Part shown: positions 5,820 through 10,099 of the stretch, piece by piece
Numbering within the stretch: the stretch's first letter is position 1
How the letters are laid out: each line of letters begins with the position of its first letter
From: an uncultured Porphyromonadaceae bacterium
GTDB lineage: Bacteria > Bacteroidota > Bacteroidia > Bacteroidales > Muribaculaceae
Assembly: GCA_902462525.1 (NCBI GenBank)
Contig: CABQCA010000081.1
Coordinates: 1 to 10,099 of the forward strand
DNA length: 10,099 bases
Direction of reading: 5' to 3'
Made by a program: the position numbers and the translations under genes
The notes under the pieces: generated by a model
What the model was told of the DNA's origin: nothing
What the model saw: only the letters and a program-made list of their open reading frames with translations
The model's database searches: none

Positions 5820-7019
5820 TTATTTGATTGCGGCAAGTCCGCCGAGAGCTGTTTCCTTATAGAGCGAAGGAATATCGTGACCGGTCTGCTTCATAACTTC
5901 AACAATACGATCGAAAGTGACGCGGTGCTTCCCGTCGGAGAAAGCGGCATAGAGGTTGGCGTCGAGGGCACGGGCGGCGGCATAGGCGTTGCGCTCTATA
6001 CATGGAATCTGCACAAGACCGCACACGGGATCGCATGTGAGTCCGAGATGATGCTCCAAACCCATTTCTGCCGAATACTCAATCTGCGCCACCGTACCTC
6101 CGAAAAGCTGCGAGGCGGCCGCCGCTGCCATGGCACATGCCACACCCACTTCGCCCTGACAACCCACTTCAGCGCCTGAGACGGAGGCGTTCTGCTTCAC
6201 CACATTTCCGAACAGCCCGGCCGTGGCGAGAGCCCGCAGGATTCTCTTTTCGCTGAAACCTTTTGAGGTATAAAGATGATAGAGAACAGCCGGCACGACT
6301 CCGCACGAGCCGCATGTGGGAGCCGTGACGATTTTACCGCCGGAAGCATTTTCTTCGGACACAGCCAAAGCGTAGGCATAGACCAGCCCGCGGCTCTTCA
6401 GTGAAGTGCTGTGCCCCTCGGCATGCACATAGTAGCTCACGGCTTTGCGTCGCACGCCGAGACCGCCGGGAAGCACACCCTCGGCCTCAATGCCGCGTTC
6501 GACGGCTGCCTTCATCACACCCCACACCTCGGCGAGATAGTCCCAGATTCCGCTGCCTTCACATTCGTCGACGTACTCCCAGTAGCTTTTTCCCGTTTCC
6601 TCGCAGTGCTGCATGATATCGGAAATGTGCGTAAGAGGATAGATGTCGGGGCCGGCGCAGCGATCCTGGCCCTCCTCCACGATATCACCGCCGCCGACTG
6701 AGTAGACAGTCCAGCTGTCGATTTCGGCGTCGCCCTCATCGAAGGCCTTGAACGTCATTCCGTTTGTATGGAAAGGTAGCACGATCTCGGGCTTCCATAA
6801 GATTTCTGCCGGTGCCGACTGAGTGAGCACCTGAAGGATAGCCAGATCGGTAAGGTGACCTCGGCCAGTTGCAGCGAGTGCGCCGTAGAGTGTCACCTCA
6901 AACCGGGCGACACCTGCACCAACGCGTCCGGCGAAAATTTCGGCGGCACGTCTGGGCCCCATAGTGTGTGAACTGCTGGGACCCAGACCAATCTTGTAAA
7001 GTTGACGGAGTGATTCCAT
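5820..7019 (-). CDS. sdaA: L-serine ammonia-lyase (L-serine dehydratase), single-chain iron-sulfur type
   Basis: A 399-residue enzyme that deaminates L-serine to pyruvate and ammonia with a [4Fe-4S] cluster in the cytoplasm. The N-terminal beta domain opens with LYKIGLGPSSSHTMGP (7-22) and includes GALAATGRGHLTDLAI (46-61) and YSVGGGDIVEEG (106-117). The alpha domain has NASGGKIVTAPTCGSCG (224-240), NASVSGAEVGCQGEVG (277-292) and LTCDPVCGLVQIPCIERNA (327-345). Cys287, Cys329 and Cys340 have the same 42 and 11 spacing as the three cluster ligands of the Legionella enzyme (343, 385, 396). It is shorter than E. coli SdaA (454), mainly in the beta domain. The C-terminus ends GGLAAIK and lacks the tail cysteine that E. 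coli (KVQCD) and Legionella enzymes have. It is preceded on the same strand by the MFS gene (106-base gap), and its pyrimidine-rich leader holds a near-match promoter, TAATTTTC, at 7064-7057. Confidence 0.95.
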   Translation of the reverse strand: MESLRQLYKIGLGPSSSHTMGPRRAAEIFAGRVGAGVARFEVTLYGALAATGRGHLTDLAILQVLTQSAPAEILWKPEIVLPFHTNGMTFKAFDEGDAEIDSWTVYSVGGGDIVEEGQDRCAGPDIYPLTHISDIMQHCEETGKSYWEYVDECEGSGIWDYLAEVWGVMKAAVERGIEAEGVLPGGLGVRRKAVSYYVHAEGHSTSLKSRGLVYAYALAVSEENASGGKIVTAPTCGSCGVVPAVLYHLYTSKGFSEKRILRALATAGLFGNVVKQNASVSGAEVGCQGEVGVACAMAAAAASQLFGGTVAQIEYSAEMGLEHHLGLTCDPVCGLVQIPCIERNAYAAARALDANLYAAFSDGKHRVTFDRIVEVMKQTGHDIPSLYKETALGGLAAIK

Positions 7020-7020
7020 T

Positions 7021-7067
7021 TTAGGAGGTTTAGAGGATAAGAGATTAGGAAATTAGGAAAATTAGGC
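7021..7067. repeat. Degenerate TTAGGA repeats in the sdaA leader
   Basis: On the plus strand TTAGG(A/C) occurs at 7021, 7045, 7053 and 7062 within a purine-rich run. On the sdaA sense strand this is a pyrimidine-rich leader with repeated CCTAAT just before the ATG at 7019. The last three copies are spaced 8-9 bases apart; the first lies 24 bases from its nearest neighbour. It may be slippage-derived low-complexity sequence or an untranslated-leader element; no stable hairpin is evident. Confidence 0.4.
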
Positions 7068-7125
7068 AGACGGGCTGATAGACTATTATCTTAACAATAT
7101 GTTTTTTTACACTTTTCCACTACCT

Positions 7126-8763
7126 TTAACTATTCACCTGCTGAGAACCGTAAGTTTCTTTTATGTTCCATACAGCCAGCGCTCCGGCCAAAAGCAGAAC
7201 ACCGCTCACCGTGAGCATTCCGACAGTCAGCGGTGCTCCTGCCGAAGCCCCTTCGGCAACTGTCGGGAAGCAGCCCAAAATAAGGCCGCCGCAAAGAGCT
7301 GCCACAATCTGAGGTATGGTGATGGTGCAGTTGAAGAGTCCGAGGTATGTGCCTATGTTTCCACCGCTGAGAGCGTTGGTGAGAATAGTGAATGGCATCG
7401 AAAGCATGGCAGCCCATGCGCAACCCATCAGGGCGTAGCTGATGCCGAGGGCGTACTGATTGTGAATGAACGACACCGAAATGAAGCCTGCCGCTCCGAG
7501 AAGAAGACTCAGCGAATAGGCAAGTCTGCGGCGTTTTACCCCGGCAAGTACCACAGCCCAAAGTACTGCGGCGATAGCCTGGATAGCAAGAAGATTACCG
7601 TTCCAGTCGCCTGCATCCTGATAGGCCTTTGTCGAGGGATCGAGCACTGTTTTATAGTTAAGTGTAAGTTCGGCGGCCGTAGCGAAGGGCGGCAGTTCAG
7701 AGGTCTGTTCAAGCACATACTCGCCGGTATTGTCATCGAGTTTGGCTATATGCGCCATTGTAAGCACAGTGCCGGGTTCGAGCATCGATAATACGGTGGC
7801 TTCGCCGCCTGGAGTAAGGGCGAGACGTCCGTTCTCAATCACAGGCTGTTCGCCGGCGAAGAAAAATTTGTCGTTATAAGCCTTGCCGTCGATAGTGACA
7901 CCGGTCACCTCTTGTACCGACGGAGCGTCGAAAGCCTGAATGGCGACGGCATCAGTAGAGTATGTCCACATGTAGAGGAATGCAGCCCAGCAGAAAAACT
8001 GCACGATGCCTACGGTCCAGAAAACATTCGGAGCCTTGACAAGGAGGCGGAACATGTTCTCTTTCGGCGCATTATCGGCTTTTGGAGCGGTTTCAATGCC
8101 ATGGAAAGCGGCATACTCGGCCGGTGGCATCTCGCGGACTTTGGCGAAAGTGTAGACAACACACAGCAGCAGAATGAAGGCGCCAAGGTAGAACGCCCAC
8201 GTCACCGTGGGAGGAACTTCGCCGGCAGGAGCAGTGTTGCTTAGGAACATCGCAAGAACGAATGGAGCCACGTAGCCCACCACGGAGCCGGCGTTGCAGA
8301 GAAACGACTGTATCGAATATGCGAGACCTTTCTGCTTTTCGTTCACCATGTCGCCCACAAGCATTTTGAAAGGCTGCATGGCCATGTTAATAGAAGTGTC
8401 GAGCAGCATGAGCATAATCAGGCCGAAGATAATAGCCTGAGAAATCGCCAGACCGAGGCTTCCTGCATTCGGCAGAAAGCACATCACCACGATAGCCACT
8501 GCGGCACCGATAAGGAGATAAGGCAGACGACGACCGAGACGGCACCATGTGCGGTCGCTTGCCGAACCGACTATGGGTTGCACGATAAGGCCCATCAGAG
8601 GCGGAAGAATCCAGAAATAGCTCAGGTCGTGAGGGTCGGCGCCGATGGTCGAGAAGATGCGGCTCACCTGCGAGCTCTGAAGTGCATAGGCAATCTGAAC
8701 GCCGAAGAATCCGAAACTAAGGTTCCACAACTTCCAGAAGCTCAAGTCGCGTTGGTTTTTCAT
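7126..8763 (-). CDS. MFS sugar transporter, SLC45/sucrose-porter-like, with a large loop insertion
   Basis: A 545-residue inner-membrane transporter of the major facilitator superfamily. The N-terminal half reads WNLSFGFFGVQIAYALQSS (13-31), YFWILPPLMGLIVQPIVG (49-66), then the loop-2-3 motif SDRTWCRLGRRLPY (69-82), the pattern of the SLC45/plant sucrose transporter/GPH-like branch; TM4-TM6 follow to about 207. Substrate is probably a di- or oligosaccharide (inference). TM7 is about 247-267 and TM8 about 389-408. Between them lie about 120 hydrophilic residues, predicted on the periplasmic face, where relatives have a short loop. The C-terminal half ends near 534. The ATG at 8763 (MKNQRDLSFWKLWNLSFGFF) was chosen over an upstream in-frame extension to 8856 that overlaps nfo and is not membrane-like. 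It follows nfo by 47 AT-rich bases and precedes sdaA on the same strand. Confidence 0.88.
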   Translation of the reverse strand: MKNQRDLSFWKLWNLSFGFFGVQIAYALQSSQVSRIFSTIGADPHDLSYFWILPPLMGLIVQPIVGSASDRTWCRLGRRLPYLLIGAAVAIVVMCFLPNAGSLGLAISQAIIFGLIMLMLLDTSINMAMQPFKMLVGDMVNEKQKGLAYSIQSFLCNAGSVVGYVAPFVLAMFLSNTAPAGEVPPTVTWAFYLGAFILLLCVVYTFAKVREMPPAEYAAFHGIETAPKADNAPKENMFRLLVKAPNVFWTVGIVQFFCWAAFLYMWTYSTDAVAIQAFDAPSVQEVTGVTIDGKAYNDKFFFAGEQPVIENGRLALTPGGEATVLSMLEPGTVLTMAHIAKLDDNTGEYVLEQTSELPPFATAAELTLNYKTVLDPSTKAYQDAGDWNGNLLAIQAIAAVLWAVVLAGVKRRRLAYSLSLLLGAAGFISVSFIHNQYALGISYALMGCAWAAMLSMPFTILTNALSGGNIGTYLGLFNCTITIPQIVAALCGGLILGCFPTVAEGASAGAPLTVGMLTVSGVLLLAGALAVWNIKETYGSQQVNS

Positions 8764-8810
8764 GAAAAAAAGAATGTTTTTGTAAGTATGATAATAAAAA
8801 TAAAAGTAAG

Positions 8811-9656
8811 TTATCTCCGGGCTGCAGCCTGCAGCCATTCTATCTCTATCCGCCACAACGACGGATCGGGCGTTTCGAGAATCATCGGTATTCCGTCGAA
8901 CCGCGTGTCGGCCATGAGCATGCCGAAAAAGGCCGAGCCGAGCAGTCCTTTGCCAATAGAGGCATGACGGTCGACACGCGAGCCGAGTGTTTTGAGCGAA
9001 TCGTTGACATGCATGCCCATCAGGCGTTCAAAACCGATTGTGCGTTCGAATTCAGCCCATGTGGCGGTGTAACTTTCAGGCGTTGTCATGTCGTAGCCGG
9101 CGGCAAAGGCATGGGCCGTGTCGATGCACACACCGACGCGGCTTTTATCGTCCACTCCGTCAATGATTTCGGCGAGTTGTTCAAAGGTATAGCCCAGATT
9201 GCTTCCCTGCCCAGCCATATTTTCAACTACCGCTGTCACTCCCTCAGTTTTCTCGAGTACATAGTTGATCGACTCGGCCACAAGCGCGAGAGCCGAATCT
9301 TCGTCAATCTGCCGCATGTGCGAGCCGGGATGAAAATTGATGCGGTCGAGTCCGAGCGAAGCCACACGGCGCATCTGTTCTGCAAGACTGTCGCGCGACA
9401 GCTTCAGTTTCCGTGCATCAGGCGAACACAGGTTGAGCAGCAGTGAAGCGTGCGGCAGAATCTGCACCGCCGAGAAACCGCACTCGGCACATCCGGAACG
9501 AAACCGCTCAGCCTCGCTGTCGGGATACGCCGGACTGCGCCACAGCTTGGGGTCGACAGGACAAAAGGCGAACGCCGTCGCCCCCAACTCTTTGGCCATG
9601 AAAGGAATATCGCCGATATTCGGCAAACAGTCAATGTGAGCTCCGAGGTATTTCAA
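8811..9656 (-). CDS. nfo: Endonuclease IV (AP endonuclease), TTG start
   Basis: A 281-residue deoxyribonuclease IV that cuts DNA 5' to abasic sites in base excision repair and trims blocked 3' ends. All nine zinc ligands of E. coli Nfo are present at identical residue numbers: His69 (ILPHAS), His109 (NFHPGSH), Glu145 (VVENMAGQG), Asp179 and His182 (CIDTAHAFAAGYD), His216 (GMHVNDS), Asp229 and His231 (RVDRHASIGKG) and Glu261 (ILETP). Length (281 vs 285) and the opening KYLGAHID also match. The start is TTG at 9656: the reading frame is closed by TAA four codons upstream with no ATG between, and the next in-frame ATG (Met20) would remove the first strand. A promoter element lies at 9690-9697. 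The MFS gene follows after 47 bases, so it may be on the same transcript. Confidence 0.96.
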   Translation of the reverse strand: MKYLGAHIDCLPNIGDIPFMAKELGATAFAFCPVDPKLWRSPAYPDSEAERFRSGCAECGFSAVQILPHASLLLNLCSPDARKLKLSRDSLAEQMRRVASLGLDRINFHPGSHMRQIDEDSALALVAESINYVLEKTEGVTAVVENMAGQGSNLGYTFEQLAEIIDGVDDKSRVGVCIDTAHAFAAGYDMTTPESYTATWAEFERTIGFERLMGMHVNDSLKTLGSRVDRHASIGKGLLGSAFFGMLMADTRFDGIPMILETPDPSLWRIEIEWLQAAARR

Positions 9657-9689
9657 AACAGTAAGTTAAGTCACCAAAAGAAAATTTTT

Positions 9690-9697
9690 CAAATATA
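9690..9697 (-). promoter_or_regulatory. Bacteroidota-type -7 promoter element for nfo
   Basis: On the minus strand TATATTTG matches TAnnTTTG exactly. Transcription would start around 9682-9685, leaving a leader of roughly 28 bases before the TTG start at 9656. No good TTTG -33 element is seen at the usual spacing. Confidence 0.55.
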
Positions 9698-9751
9698 ATA
9701 ATTTTCTTCGATTCTGTGCCTATTTACCCCGAAAAAAGTTGGCGTCCATGC

Positions 9752-10099
9752 TCAGCGTGCGTTGAAACGGTAGCCGAGGCCGAGCATGAGGTTACCCGGC
9801 TCTTTGAAGCGGACAAGACGGTAGCCGGTGCTGAGGAAGAGATTGCGGGTAACGAAAGTCTTAAGAGTAAACATCTGGTACCAGCCGCGCAGATCCCTGC
9901 CGCCCGGAGCATAGAGGCTGTGGCCCAGACCGATATTGACAGCGAAGATCGGCATCTGCAGTTCGGCACGCAGGCTCACGCCCGCCATCACGCGGTGGCT
10001 GAACGGCTGACGGTAGAACTTTGGGTCATCGGATGGCGAGGCCGAAACATAGTACGGGCTGAGATTAGCACCTTCGTCGTACTGGAAGTCGAGCGAACC
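9752..10099 (-). CDS. Outer-membrane beta-barrel protein, probably acyloxyacyl hydrolase (PagL-like) family, C-terminal part
   Basis: The last 115 residues of a protein whose start lies beyond the right edge. It shows alternating amphipathic strands with aromatic belts: GSLDFQYDEGA, HRVMAGVSLRAELQM, IFAVNIGLGHSLYAPG, WYQMFTLKTFVTRNLFLSTGYRLV, and a final strand MLGLGYRFNAR ending in an aromatic/basic tail. The order (early FxYD segment, AELQMP strand, glycine-rich strand, a Y-Q-x-F-x-L-K-x-F block and last strand GLGYRF) is like Bacteroidales proteins annotated as acyloxyacyl hydrolase, related to lipid A 3-O-deacylase PagL. If so, it would act on lipid A in the outer membrane. The catalytic His-Ser-Glu region is not clearly identifiable in the visible part, so a generic porin-like barrel remains possible. 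It ends 54 bases before the nfo promoter element and reads in the same direction. Confidence 0.6.
   Translation of the reverse strand, partial: GSLDFQYDEGANLSPYYVSASPSDDPKFYRQPFSHRVMAGVSLRAELQMPIFAVNIGLGHSLYAPGGRDLRGWYQMFTLKTFVTRNLFLSTGYRLVRFKEPGNLMLGLGYRFNAR

Noticed and set aside
7021..7067. CRISPR-like or mobile-element repeat
   Set aside because: The units are only six bases long, degenerate and unevenly spaced with no spacers, and there are no cas, transposase or integrase genes in the window.
7099..7791. 230-codon plus-strand open frame
   Set aside because: It is a shadow of the MFS transporter, whose minus-strand frame encodes coherent membrane helices.
8964..9446. 160-codon plus-strand open frame
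   Set aside because: It is antisense to nfo, which has all nine zinc ligands in the minus-strand frame.

Overview
The window looks like a chromosomal segment of a Bacteroidales bacterium, possibly Muribaculaceae; the family is a guess from gene style. The evidence is: three good matches to the Bacteroidota sigma -7 promoter element (TAnnTTTG) just upstream of real starts; starts that mostly lack Shine-Dalgarno sequences; and a gene set typical of gut Bacteroidales, including a lipoprotein ApbE, a DJ-1/YajL protein, an OmpR-type two-component pair, a single-chain iron-sulfur serine deaminase and an SLC45-like sugar porter. There are no mobile elements, CRISPR arrays, rRNAs or tRNAs that I can recognise. 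Coding density is high, and the longest gap between confidently called genes is about 200 bases (3468-3670).

Layout. Left edge: a TolC/NodT-type outer-membrane efflux channel reads leftward out of the window (its C-terminal part is missing). It is divergent from an EamA/DMT permease (834-1712, +). The permease converges on a DJ-1/YajL gene (1770-2342, -), with a hairpin terminator between them. DJ-1/YajL is divergent from apbE (2478-3467, +). Next comes a possible 26-codon cysteine-containing ORF (3484-3564), then a response regulator and histidine kinase that overlap by 23 bases (3671-5783, +). The kinase ends 36 bases before the convergent end of an L-serine ammonia-lyase (5820-7019, -). 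Upstream of that, on the same strand, lie an MFS/SLC45-like transporter (7126-8763) and endonuclease IV (8811-9656). At the right edge is the C-terminal part of an outer-membrane beta-barrel protein that resembles the acyloxyacyl hydrolase (PagL-like) family (9752 to the edge).

How they work together. This is mostly a set of independent housekeeping and envelope units rather than one pathway. The two-component pair is a clear translationally coupled unit. The minus-strand run nfo, MFS transporter, sdaA could be one transcript (gaps of 47 and 106 bases) serving DNA repair, sugar uptake and serine-to-pyruvate catabolism, but nothing in the sequence ties their functions together. ApbE would attach FMN to exported or membrane redox subunits (Nqr/Rnf type) encoded elsewhere.

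I did not find a convincing undescribed system. The points most worth a second look are the roughly 120-residue extracytoplasmic insertion in the sugar porter, the serine deaminase lacking the C-terminal tail cysteine that normally completes its [4Fe-4S] site, the three-cysteine micro-ORF after apbE, the acid-rich patch in the kinase sensor domain, and the TTG start of nfo.
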